A stretch of DNA of 64,000 nucleotides. It comes from Marisa cornuarietis (taxonomy: Eukaryota > Mollusca > Gastropoda > Architaenioglossa > Ampullariidae). This document shows, piece after piece, positions 45,930-58,466 of the stretch; positions within the stretch are counted from its first letter, which is position 1, and each line of letters opens with the position of its first letter. Where the stretch lies: contig SMMW01000025.1 in NCBI GenBank assembly GCA_004794655.1, positions 1,195,001 to 1,259,000 on the forward strand, written 5' to 3'. The notes beneath the pieces are model-generated. The model was not told the DNA's origin. It was given only the letters and a program-made list of their open reading frames with translations, and ran no database searches. The position numbers were made by a program, and so were the translations under genes.

Positions 45930-48806
45930 CAGTCTTTCTCATCGCTCCTGAGGCTAGTTGTCTTTGTTCTTTCCCCGTTAGCCTTCCATTAAAACAGAAG
46001 CTGTTGTGTGTTAGCCCTCCTCGTTAGGAAGACGATGATTTAATTTGATGACGCAAGTTGGTTTTTTTCCCCCTCGAAGCACATGCATTTCTAGACCGCA
46101 AGACGAAACAGTGTAAAAGGTCAACCAGAGGGCAATGCTTTCAGATAACGAAGCTGAGGTGAGGGAAAGATGCGGTTAAGGAAATTTTAGTGAATAACAA
46201 TCGCTTGTGCCATGAATTTAAATCTTCAAACAGCATAATGAACCACAAAAGGAAAAAAGTAGATGCAAATTGTATCAGGTAATTATGTAATATGTCAAGA
46301 CTTTTGCCAATGAGATATCTCGAACCAAATGCAATGTGGTGGATTCATAGACATTCAAAAGTTCCCTTTTTTCATCTCTCGCTTTGATGGGGGTGTTTGT
46401 AAGTTTGTATCTCGAGAACGAAGGGGATTATTCACTCAGCGTTAAGGAGAAAGTATCTTGCACTAAACTGAGCACAAATGTGGGAAGGAGGAGAAGAATA
46501 AGGCCTGATATAGCCTCAGAAACGCAAACTTAGACTGTACATAATGTACAGTGTTGTATCACAGTGTCTATTCTAGAAGCCAAAACTAAAGAATAGTTTA
46601 CCGTTTTACAGGTGAAGATTATCAGTAACTGCCAATGTGTGAGAGTGTTCTGTTAGAAGTGATTTCTGGTAGATTTCTTCGTCTTAGTACCATCTCCCGA
46701 TGACTTCGGCTGGGACTAGTCTGAGGAAGGGTGATTGATTGACTGGGTTAGAGCTTCTTGCAATCATGGCCTCAACCAGATGAGCCAGTCATGGCAATGG
46801 TGCAGACAAGTGCTTCGTCCTGCTCTCTCCCTTACAATGTGCGGCTGTGTTACAAAATGTGTTGGGCAATACGGCAGGATCTGGTTTTTCGTTTATGGTT
46901 ATATCTTCGCCTTCATATCTCCAATGATGTTCAGGAATCGAGTTTCCATTTTTAACTATCATTATCTCTTTTTATGGAAATAATGTTTCTGTTGTATAAT
47001 AAACGTTCGCGCCTTTGTTCAGTGGAACGTTCGGAACTTATGTCCTCGCCACAGACACAACACGTTTGTTCCTGTGATATAATTACTGTCGGACCTTTCA
47101 TGGCAAATCACTTGTGTCAACATTTGAAGGGGATAAAAACCAAAACCAGACTGACAAGTTCAAAATTTCCCTTGAGAATCTGTCATAATGTTAGGTCTGT
47201 CTGCGACACAATAATAATTAAGACATTCGATCTGGAAACGAGACTGATCCCTTAAAAGCATTCTTCCGTCTGATGCGCATGTATATACCCATTCGACTGG
47301 CTCCGACAGCCAACAAGATAGTCTAACTGAATTACATCGGTCCATACAACACGAAACCCATGTTAACAAAACATAAGCACCAGTTATTAACTGCAAAAGG
47401 CAGCACAATATACAGCTCAAAATCCTGCTTGGAGTCAAATGACAAATCGTTTTGGCACAGTTCGTGTGGGTACAAACCTAAAATATTCAAGTGTATAATG
47501 TTACTCTCAGCTGGGATCACGTACAGGCAGCATCTGAACAGTGATCTAGTCACTCTCTCTGTCTCTTCTACACTTTACCCCTTTTCCTCTCCGATAACCC
47601 ATTTTACTGTTTTATGAATGTCTTCAATTAGTATAGACATTTTACTAAAGAAGAGTGTTTAAGTATTGTATTTTAATTTACCTCTCCGTTTCTATTCCTG
47701 GTTTTCTATGAAGGGAGACTCTAAACCCTTAAGTTATTGCATTATTAGAACATGTTGTAGATATAAGTTACAGGAGCAAGGTGCAACTATCATAAAGTGA
47801 TCTGAAACACCTCTTAAAGTTCCTATACAGCTATGTTTATTAATACAAAGTGGATGATCTATAGATGCTAATAACAGATATATTCAGCGCATATCGTTGT
47901 TTCCTCGCATGTTTCGAGGAAAATAATTTCAAGGCGATGCTTTTTAATGTTATGATTAACTAAGAATTGTGCTTGTGTTCTTGAAGACACTGCAATCGTT
48001 AAGTTTTCTGAAGTTCCGAAAATTAATACTATTTATGCTAAACAAGCTGCAATAACAGTATATATACCAGGAAAGAGATGTGTTTATTATTGTTTATCTA
48101 AAGCCTAGGTAAATACTCGTTGGGTCTTTTATCTTTTTGTACCTACAGTTGTCATGACATGGGGAAAATGACTGCCGAGAAGATATACTGAATCAAATCC
48201 GGATCAATCCTCACCAAGCTCTCATAGAAATAAGTAAGCGTTCCCGCAACGAACATATCGAATAAAAAAGTTTTGCTTTAATCTGCTTGAGTGACATGTA
48301 TATTTTAAACCCGAGACCTAACCTATGCATGAACCGCGGGTGTAAAAGACACTGACATCGTTGACCGTGTGAGCGCATCTCATCCCCGACATCAGAATCC
48401 CTCCTCGTCTGTCGTGTGCCAGTGCAAAATGGTGAAATCATCGCCAGTTTACTTGGGTCGTAAAAAGACCGATTCTCACGAATTCATGCGGTGACACGAC
48501 CAAGGGTCTCGTTATCGATGGGGGGATGTCTAGCGGCGGTTGTCCGCTCCGCTGGTGGTGAGGTCGGGTGCTGCCAAATGTCCCACACTATCGCCGATGA
48601 TGCTGCAAGTGTTCAGACGAAAATGCGTGTCACACACTCAGCCTCGTCTTCGTCATCGGTTGAGTGCTGTTAGTATGCAGCGTCGTGGTTGTCATGGTAA
48701 CAATCAAGGAAAGGTGTGAAAGGGTTGCCAATTTGCTGGCCTCTGTCACTAGGTGCACAAACAAGCACAGCGCATGAGGGGGTCGGTGATGTTCATCTGT
48801 GTGTGC

Positions 48807-48813
<7 letters not shown>
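45930..48813. other. unassigned stretch
   Basis: No repeat, RNA gene or convincing exon. Small frames at 46735-47255, 47332-47617 and 48211-48673 lack domain features. Confidence 0.5.

Positions 48814-48880
<67 letters not shown>
48814..48880. repeat. (TG)n microsatellite
   Basis: About 33 TG units, perfect, preceded by a GTGCGTG variant stretch from about 48799. Confidence 0.97.
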
Positions 48881-48882
<2 letters not shown>

Positions 48883-49413
48883 TATTAACAGGCGAAGAGT
48901 TCATTTGTACAGTGTAATTGATGATACGTATGTGAGAATAAAGTTATGATTAGTAAGTGCTTCCAGAAACGCGCCTTTGAATAAACGCACACTGAGGCAA
49001 ATGTTTCAATCCTAACAACGATGTCCAGTTGCTTAACAACGCACCCTCAAAATCTGATTGTGTGAACTTTGTCCCCTCAATGTGAGATGTGGTGAAATAC
49101 TTCTTGTACTTTGGAAGGAGTATTTTTTTCTTTCATGTTCTCGGGCCTATCTCCTAAACGGTCTTATTTGTCCTTGGTGCACTGTCTGCACCATTAGATC
49201 TTTAAAGCCACTTACAGCAGGTGCGATGTGGAGGATGAAAGCTGAAAAGAGGAGAGCACTTAGCATGCACGTGCAGTCAATCTGACAATTCGATGAACTT
49301 AAGACTTCGACAGCTCATGACAGCACGTCTCATGCGAATTTGCACGCGCACCAACCCGACAGCCGAGCACTCATAATGTACATTCACGCGCACATGAGCT
49401 AGTAAAAAGATAT
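48881..49413. other. unassigned stretch
   Basis: No recognised gene or repeat between the two microsatellites. Confidence 0.5.
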
Positions 49414-49489
49414 GCACACGCACGCACGCACGCACGCACGCACGCACACACACACGCACGCACACACATACACACACACACACACACAA
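49414..49489. repeat. CACG / CA compound repeat
   Basis: About nine GCAC units followed by CA units with GCAC and CATA interruptions. The Cys/Val/Arg frame on the minus strand through it is repeat-driven. Confidence 0.95.
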
Positions 49490-50801
49490 ACGTAAGCAGT
49501 CGTACGTAAAGACATAAAATTTGCCATTTAGAAGCGCTCTGAACGATATTGGCAGATATGACTTATTATTATGAATTATTGTGCTCATAAATTGTTATCA
49601 GTGATCAATACTTTGCTCATAGCCTGCAGCCATTACGTAAATTGACTAAATCAGAAGCATTGACGCCGCCCGTTTAGTATTTAAAAAAAATCCCAAGAGA
49701 TGTCTTCTTACTGCTGTCTTCTTCCTGTTGCGAGAGAGATGTGATATTACCAGAGATTGTTCTTGCGCAGACAGGTCGTGGTTCTGCATAATGGGAATCA
49801 CGAGAGATTTGCCAAATTATGAACTACACAGCAGGTGTGAGTGTACTTGGGTGTAGGTTACAAGAGCATAACACCTCCGATGCCACAACACGATCAGCAA
49901 TAAAAACACCGAGGGAGTCTCTGTTGAATTGCGATGTATAATCAGGATTGTTGTAATAATGTCCCAGATGACCGGACAAAAAACACCATCAAAGACGTAA
50001 AAAAGCACAGCTTGTATCCTTATTTCTTAAATACTTCTTTATTCTATTGCTTTAAATTAAATGGGTGAAAAGGCCGAAAAAGAGGGATAGAAACGGATTT
50101 TAAAAAATTTAATTACAACGAATAAAAAAGCAAAGAAGAAAACGTACACTGGAAAGAAAACACCCAAATGAGGGAGGGTAGGATTAGCTAGGGTGGGTAA
50201 CCCAGACAGGGAAACAGATAGAGAAAAGATGGAGGTTTGAATCAGAAGCAGGCAACAGTGATTGTCTCCAGTCGAGACAAGGCTGTTATTATCCTAAGCC
50301 TTTCCATCATCTCATCGAGTCCGCCGGAATACAGAGGCTGATGGTGCTGGCAGGTCGGTTTGGTATAAAGCCATGAAGCCATCCGCCCCCCCAAAAAATG
50401 TCTCTCAAAAAGTCTAATCATGTAGCAAACACCAAGAAAAATTTCTAGACGGTCGTATTTCACTGTTTGGTCCAACAGCTGATTTCTTTGAAGTGGCAGC
50501 TGGTGCGGTCGTTCCCTTGCGTTTCAAGATGATCTCGAGGAAACACCCTCCCTCCTGCGCATCTGTCTACTGCAATTGATGCGTGATCCCATATTAGGTA
50601 CCTTGACACGGGAGACTCTGTCTAGACCGGATCCACAAGCAGCCATAAACTTCTAGCACCAGATAAATCATCGCAAATGCCGGAGCTTTCTCTTGCTGCG
50701 AGGTAAAGCTCTCGGCGCCATAAAAGGAAAGTGTAGACGAATATCTACCCGTACAAAGTCAAAAAGCCTTCGTGAAGAAACTCTCTACTCGTGATCACTT
50801 A
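49490..50801. other. unassigned stretch
   Basis: Plain AT-rich DNA; no feature recognised. Confidence 0.5.
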
Positions 50802-50912
<111 letters not shown>

Positions 50913-52592
50913 CCATGAACAGCAATATCAGGATATCAGCAGGACAGACTAATCAAAAGAGATAAAATGAGAGAGCCACAGAGAGAGAACATATTAGTAG
51001 TAGAAAGTCTTTAGGAGTGGTGCTCACGGAAAACGATGTTTTAATACACGTTGAAAAGAATCAATGATGGGTAAGTGGCGGATATTAAAGGTAAGAGAGT
51101 TCCACTGCTTTAATGAAAAGAGTCCTTAATTAGAAAAAGAAAAAACTCGTACTCAACTTTGCATGATTGGACTAAGTCTGTTTCTATTTATCTTGCTACT
51201 TGACACTGTCTTTCTGCTTGTATATATCTACTACCTACGTCCAGCGTTCCTTGTCTCCCCTTCCCCTCCTTTCTGTACAAGTTTTAGTGGAGCTGGGGAA
51301 CCGACTGACATTTCTAGAGCATTCTGCGGACTTTTACGATGGTTTGAGGACAGACACTCAACTCAAGCCTTGAATACGTGTGTCTGAAAAGAAGATATTA
51401 ATGACGTCTAGAACTCTCCTAGGCCTTGTAAAGAAACCTGTGCTTGCTCACCTTATGCATATATGGCCTAAACACTGCAGACTAGCAAACACTGCTGCTG
51501 GAATTCCCTAGTGTCTAACGCAGGATATCTTAATCTGCTAAGACCTTTCTTACCCAAAACATAAAAGACTCTTCCTTTACGCGCTTTAGAAATTTCCAGC
51601 TAGAAAACTCCGACATGCGTCTACTTTCCCTGAGAAAGGCAATTCTAAGCCCAGCGGGAGATTAATGTAAAATCGTTGAATCCTTATGGTCTCTCTTGTT
51701 TTCGTCGCTGCCTGCAAGAGAGCGCTTGGTCTGAATTTCGTATTCAAACAGTCCCCGATGTCCTTTCGATAATTCTGCTTCTTCAGATCCTTTGAAAAAG
51801 AAATTTCAAAGAATTTTTCCCTTAAGTCTTGTACGAGCAAAAAAATAGGTATTCATAGCCACAACACTCTTGGCTCTAGTCGTTAAATGATTAAGATCAG
51901 TCTAGAAAATAATTTGAAGGAAATTTGAGCTTTTGATATTTTTATAAGGGTCCGTGTCTAGACAGCCCTTGTCATTTCTGCTAGTCGATCTCGAGTCGAT
52001 CTCAGGTCCCTCTGAAATTGCACGTCTAAGCAAGAAAGACAACAATACATGTTTGCTATAGTGTTTTTGACAGTTGCGTGTCGGCTCCTGCTGTTGCTTA
52101 AAACTTCGGGCTTCGTGGACCAAAAACAAAAAGATAAAGAAACAGAGATCATTTGAAGGATGCATTTCAAATAAACAGGTTTCTTTTGGACAGTTGGTTC
52201 ACTTACAGCTATAAGATAAAACAGTTAATATTCCGAAGCTGTCAATGCCTAGTCTATCCACTATAGCCCAAAGCAATCAACCTTTCCTCTCAATTTTATG
52301 GGCGAAAATGAATTTATTACATTTGTTTATAAAAGAAAGAATAGAGCATTGAAATTGAGTTCTTCTACATAAGCCGAAGAAGTATACTCGAAGGAACAAG
52401 CTCATTTTGTAGTAGGTTTAGAGCATCTTTTAGCCTGCTAATAGCAAGCAGACTCCAAGACTATGTGCTGCTTCTTGGTCACAAGGTTTCCATCGACGCG
52501 AATCTTCGAGTAAATTCTCCCAGGAACGTTTTCAGACAGCCTGCCACCGTACAACGAGGCAGGGTCTATTTCCGCCAAGCCTACTCTTTCAG
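50913..52592. other. unassigned stretch
   Basis: No recognised repeat or gene. Frames of 60-90 codons on both strands at 51163-52170 have no domain features. Confidence 0.5.
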
Positions 52593-52657
52593 AAAATTAC
52601 AAGAAAAACTGAAAAGAGTTAATTCTGCTGGGATGAGCGTGGGCTGCTACAAGCCTG
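52593..52657 (+). CDS. possible 65-bp internal exon
   Basis: An acceptor CCTACTCTTTCAG ends at 52592 and a donor CCTG|GTGAGA begins at 52658. Between them one frame reads KLQEKLKRVNSAGMSVGCYK, a plausible charged helix-like peptide. The same frame is open from 52465 to 52692, so the splice signals are not forced. No family is recognised. Confidence 0.18.
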
Positions 52658-54255
52658 GTGAGACTGACTGTGAAATAAATTGTTTCCAGTAAGTTATTCG
52701 TGTGGCGTGATGAGAAATGTAAAGTGGTTATCAATATTACTTTTAACATACTGCATTACATTTTTTCTATTATATTATCAAGACGTTGAGTAATGAGATA
52801 TAACTTAAACTGCGTAATGGAATTTTTTTAAACCGGAAGAAATAACAATACTAGAATGTTCTGAGCACTTTTGCTGTAAAATGTGGAAGAAATGAAAACA
52901 ATAATATTTTGATAGAAAATCCTGTAATTTTTAACGAAAAAAATTATTCACCATGTATATGATTAGTTGCAGCTGAAAGAATTGTCAATTAGCTTAACAA
53001 GACTTCGAAAACACTGACAAAATTAAATCTTTGTTCTCTTTTACTCTAATGTAATGTTCACTTCTCTTATTTGAACTAGCAATAAGAGGTTTTGTTTATG
53101 TGAGCAGATGATTGTTTTAAGAGAAATTTTAAGCAAACGCCTTCGTTTCAATCTTTTATCTCTATGCGCACATTACGCTCAATAAACGCATGTAATATCT
53201 GTCAAGGCTAAAAATATGCTCTTCACCTTTCAAACTGATTAGCCTGATAACCGAAAAGCTACACAAAAAAGTTTAAGAGTATTTTTCTCTAAATCAATTG
53301 GGGCGTAACTGGCAGGGAATCTTTGCCAGTTTATAAGGTTATACATTTATTCTAGTTGCATTTTTATATAACCTTAATAACCTAATAACACTGTTTCTTT
53401 CAATCACTTTTAACAATTACCTTTATACGAAGGGTCCAATGCAAAGACATTTTTAGTTTAATAAGTGTGAAAAACGAGGGTCAAAGGAAGATTGTCGAGG
53501 TGCAAGCGTTGAATGCGTTATTTCGCGAAACTTCAACAACATTAAATGATATTTCTGTCGGTTCTTCGGTGATCTGCGTTTTCCCTTTAAAAACAATTAT
53601 CAAGCTATCAGCGGGGTTTTCCTTCACGCGTACAAGCCGGGATGAACGGAGACCGAGAAAAGATCAACTACAAGCTAAGAAAATCTCATCAGCAGCAATC
53701 AAAACCTGTAAAGCCCATCTTTGTGGGAATGAGGTCCTGGGAAGACGTCGACGATTTAAAGCGGACATGTTCGGAATATACAGAACGATTTTAATACATT
53801 TCAAAGCTGGGGACAAACTAGATGGTTGCGGTTACATTACTTGTAACGACAGGCAAGGTTGCACCCGAACATCATGGCAATGACAGTGACAATGTTTTAT
53901 TCGTCCTTGGGGATGTCTCTCGCAACATCATCGTGTCAAGCGAGAAGTTTCAAGCTAGCGATGTCGCGTTTACTGGCAGCTGAGAAGACAAAAGCAGTGA
54001 GGGTACTGATAAAAGACACTAGATGGACAAACTAGCAAACTGCGCAGACTTCACAATTTTGTTGCGTAAGAGAGCAAACGCACTAAAATAAATATGTTCT
54101 AAAAATACATTTAAGGTTTCCAGCAACCATTTTGTTGACAGTTGCGAGGACCAGCTAAGACTTTTTTGCCCTACTTCCCCCATCTCCCTACCCGCCCTTA
54201 CCCGATTAAAGCCGCAAATCCTTCGCCTCACCCATCCCTTTGTCTGTGAACCCCC
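52658..54255. other. unassigned, very AT-rich then mixed
   Basis: 52740-53460 is strongly AT-rich with no open frames. A 138-codon plus-strand frame at 53467-53883 has a Lys/Arg-rich middle but no recognised domain, no ATG start and no convincing splice context. Confidence 0.5.
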
Positions 54256-54297
54256 TTGGAATGCTTCTACAGTTCAAAGCATCTGCTTTGCCACGAG
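54256..54297 (+). CDS. possible small exon ending in a strong donor
   Basis: CACGAG|GTAAGA at 54297/54298 is one of the best donor matches in the window. Upstream, an acceptor-like CCTTGGAATGCTTCTACAG ends at 54275 after a long C/T-rich stretch, which would give a 22-bp micro-exon. Alternatively an ATG at about 54261 gives a start exon reading MLLQFKASALPR. Neither reading is supported by homology. Confidence 0.15.
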
Positions 54298-57200
54298 GTA
54301 AGAACGGTTCGTGTTGTTGTCCTCAGCAATCGCAGATCAGCCAGGACATGCTTTCAGTTTATCTGGTGGCCATCGACAGTCTTAATCGTTATCTGCGTAG
54401 AACTCAGTTTCCTTACAGTCATGTTCCCGGCGAAGTCCAACAAATTTATTTAAAGGACACTAGAGGTTTGGTCACATGGACAATAAGAACTGTGTGTCAA
54501 AAAGCTGCATGTGACAAGGTGTCAGGACTGCCAGGGACACGCAGAAACAGCTGTGACTGACTGTGACAAACACGGTTTTGAACACGCGACGGCATCACCC
54601 ATGGACATGAGAAAATCACTTACCACAATCCTGGATATATATACAAGACCATTTCCCGATTCCTTGACATAAGAATGCGCTACAAAGCGTCAGCTCTCTA
54701 GGTCTTTACCTGCACGTTTTGTGTCATTTGTCTTGCATAGTCCTGTACGAATTATTTCAAGAAACTTTTCTTCTTGTGAAATAACAGCCTATTTTGTTGC
54801 TGTAAAAATAAAACTTAAAACGCCAAGATAGATTGAAATGTTTATTCTTCATTCACATAATTCATCCTCATTTTTCTAAAGAAATCAAACTCACCTCCTA
54901 ACTTTTTCAGAGTGAAATATTTGTTTCTAAAAAAAGAAAGAGTACTTCCTGGATTTACATTACAGTTGACTTTTCGAGAGGAGAAGAAACATAAATCCCG
55001 GATAATATCAGATGGGATTTTTTTCTACAGGGAATTAGATTTCTGTCCAATAGCTGAGCATCTTGTAAGTGTTGCCTGGTAGCAGGAGGTGGTAATGCGA
55101 ACTGTTAATTAGTTCCCATGTGTGGCGGCCAATTGGACCCTGCATTATCATCTGAGAGCATGCCGATGCCATCTGCGAAAGACATGAAAATCAATACTTT
55201 TGATAGAAGGTTTTCACTGCTGAACCCAGTTTTTTTAAATAAAAAAACCCACAAAATTAAGAGGTTTATGTCAGGTGGGTGGAAAAAATACACGAGAGGT
55301 GTATGTCACGGCAGTAGAAGCTGTTGCATCAGTTCATTGTTACTATGACAACGTGGCTGGCACTGTTTTTGCCTTTTTGCCTACAAGTTTGAAGTCGTTG
55401 CGAACAGCCAGCTGATTCAAGCATCCAGGGAGTATTCTAACTTCCCTCCCTGTCTTTTCCTCACTTAACACGCACGCACTCACTCACATTGGAAGCACGT
55501 ACGCACAGTCGCACACATACAAGAACTTACTTTTGAAAACAGTGCCGGCAGCGCACACGGAGTTTCGAGAACAAAATTATGAATTCGTGACTGCTTCTGC
55601 TTATTTTATAAGCATATCGATAATAAGTATTTGTCGTGCAGATTATACACCTGTTCATTTTTTCGATTTCTTCTTTTCTTTATGCATCTGAGGCAACAGA
55701 AAACTTTGTGTATTGACAGCCACACGTTATGCCAGATGTTACACCAAGGATCGTGAGAAAGTTTTCAGAGTTTGACCAGTTTTATACTGAAATGAATCAT
55801 GTCCGACGTGAACGAATTTTTAAAATATTTTTCAAAGTTATATGTCCTAATTCTCTTTGGGAAATCAGCCCAGAATTTATTTTTTCCACCTCTCTTTCTC
55901 TTTCTTTCACACAGCGACATATGCTCAGAGTTACATATGCACATACATGCAAGCGCACAGAGTGAGAGGGGGAAGAGGGAGAGAGAGAGAGAACCGAATA
56001 ATAGTTCACTTCAGATGAGGTGAAGAAAGACTGAAAAAAACAACATTGTGTTTTGTTTTACTCATACTTTTTTTATCGACGCAGGAGAGGAAGATACCAG
56101 TAAGTAAGACAAAGTACAGAACCTCTCCATCGTGTTTGTTTTCTCTTTTTTTATGAACTGTCTAGCTCTTACTGGACTGACATAAATCAACACAAGGTGT
56201 CGAGATAAACACACTGCACCGTCTGACTGTTTCGTGTGTACATTATATCCTCTGGAAGAATTTGCACTTATGAAGCTTACGGAATGATGGAAGACCGCAC
56301 ACTGAGATGAAGACCTACACTTTCGCTGTCTCATTACTATGTGGGTAACTGATGCTGACATCAGGTTCTGAGTAGTCTTCCAATATGTCTCATCTACTTC
56401 AAAGCTAAGGGGAAACGAAGAATAGCTGATATGTAGACGAACCCTATAAAATGAAATCCTGATGAAAAGGGGGTAAGGAACTTGGGGAGCTACTTTTTTC
56501 TAACTCAGTTACAAGAAGACTTTTACGAAAGGTCAAAACGAGAGACTTGTCGTGACAGGTAAGGTTGTGAAGAGCCAGACCCTTACCGACTGAGTCCCCA
56601 GGACTTTAGGAAGGGGACACTGAAACAATCGATTGTGATGAAAGTCGAGTGCAATCAGGACAAGACAAGTGAAAGTCCTACTGTGAAATCCATTTCGCAA
56701 GAGATTGTACCTGACCCGGTTGAGATGTCTGGATCTTGAAAATGAGTTATGTGTCCGTTCTGAGACAAGTCCAGGCTCAAGAACTCTGTAAGGATTCTGT
56801 TTTCTTTAACATTGAAAGACAAGCTGGAAGAAAGGACTCAAGCTTACAGAAAATCTGATGAATATTATTAGAGTTGTAATGAGATCAGCAAGCTCGCTGT
56901 CTCTTTTTCTCCCTCTCTCTCTCTCTCTGTCTCTCGTCTTTGCGTGCTTTCTTTCTCTTAAGTTTCTAACAGTGTGCACATTTCCTAAAATAGGAATCGG
57001 AAAAGGAATAACCCTTATTTGGCACTCTCTTCACTCGTGTACAGTTTGTTTTCGTTTCGTAGGGTCTTATACATCCCACTTTTAGGGAGTTTCGGAAATA
57101 AATCATGTTCAGACACTAGGTAAAAGCTCGGTAGTTCACGCATTTTGCAACCTCGATTAGTTTCAATGTTTGAAAGTACTCAGTCGTTTTAGCCGTTATT

Positions 57201-57882
57201 CATGAAAGATTTTTGGCCTGTCCCCTTTGTAAAATGTATTTACCATCCCAGCAGTTGAAAAACACGGAACTTTCTGCAAAATGCGACATTGGCGCTAGAA
57301 CAAAGTTTGTGCTCAAGTGCTTTTCTTTCCGACTCTTCGAATCATTCAGGAAGAGGAATGAGAGTAGACTGTGATGGAAGCTCATCTGTAATACGGAAAG
57401 CAGACTGCAGCCAGCCAGAATAAATGGGTTCAGCCGTAAAAACGAAGTAATAGAAGCAAACAAAATAAAACTCTATGACAATATCCTGGCAAGGGGCTTA
57501 CGCTCATCTTAAAAGTGAAACAAAAAACACACTTTAGGCATCTTAGACAGACTCGCATACCTTTTCTTCTGTGCATTTGCGCAAAACGTGCTCTTATCTT
57601 CCAGATGAAACGGCAATGCACTTGTCTTGAATTAATCCTTTACGGTACAGGCTACTTTGTAAAGAGAAAGTTCTTCTGCTTGCTATAAAACTTTTCCGAT
57701 TAGTTAGAAGAGAATTAACCAGACGGGCCATTAAATACCACATGCTGGAAATAAAATAAACTGCTTTTGTTCATAAAATTGGTCGCTTTATAGAGTTCAG
57801 AACAAATAATAATTCGCCTGTTGAGGGATCTAGAGAAGAGAGTCCGAATTTCAAAAAATAGTCACATATGCCTGCGTGCTTA

Positions 57883-57885
<3 letters not shown>
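54298..57885. other. unassigned stretch
   Basis: Short GA and CT runs at 55978-55992 and 56900-56938. The GA run generates an Arg/Glu frame that is rejected. Otherwise AT-rich DNA without recognised exons or transposons. Confidence 0.5.

Positions 57886-57920
<35 letters not shown>
57886..57920. repeat. (CA)n microsatellite
   Basis: A perfect CA tract of about 35 bp followed by AAACAAAC variants to about 57955. Confidence 0.96.
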
Positions 57921-57924
<4 letters not shown>

Positions 57925-58339
57925 CAAACAAACCAACAAACAAAAATAAACAAATAAACTACTAACCTTTCTTTCTTACGCTGTTAAGTCATATATCTTT
58001 TATGCCTTCTGGATACCAAGCCGTTTAAAATATCAGTTTCTACTGATCAAGAAATGCAATATACGGTCATTCCCACGTCGACTGGGCTTCGATATTGAGC
58101 CTACATCTGAGGAAACTACGGAGCTGTGGTGAGGGCATTTTTAATAACAGAATGTTTGTCTCACATCTAAAGATTTTCCTCGCAAAGCTCACTCTACCTC
58201 ACGTAGAAAAATAATATCCTAGCTGTTTTTCCTTGTAGCATACAAAAAAAAACAAAAAAAAAATTCTCCGGAGTCATTCTCAAAAGCAGGCTTCTCTCAC
58301 ATTTACAGAGCCCTGTATAATCTAGAGTTATGATGGGCT
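57921..58339. other. unassigned stretch
   Basis: Nothing recognised; an A-rich run lies at about 58245-58262. Confidence 0.5.
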
Positions 58340-58405
58340 ACGTGCGCGCGCGTGCGTACACACACACACACACACACACAAACACATCTATATATATATA
58401 TATTT

Positions 58406-58459
<54 letters not shown>

Positions 58460-58466
58460 GCACACC
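58340..58466. repeat. compound GC / CA / TA / CA microsatellite
   Basis: Begins with a (GTGC/GC) alternating run, then CA, TA (about 58388-58402), a second longer CA tract (about 58409-58455) and a GCAC tail. About 127 bp of almost continuous alternating purine-pyrimidine sequence. Confidence 0.95.

Noticed and set aside
53467..53883. 138-codon plus-strand frame
   Set aside because: No ATG start, no recognisable domain and no clear splice context; probably a chance open stretch.
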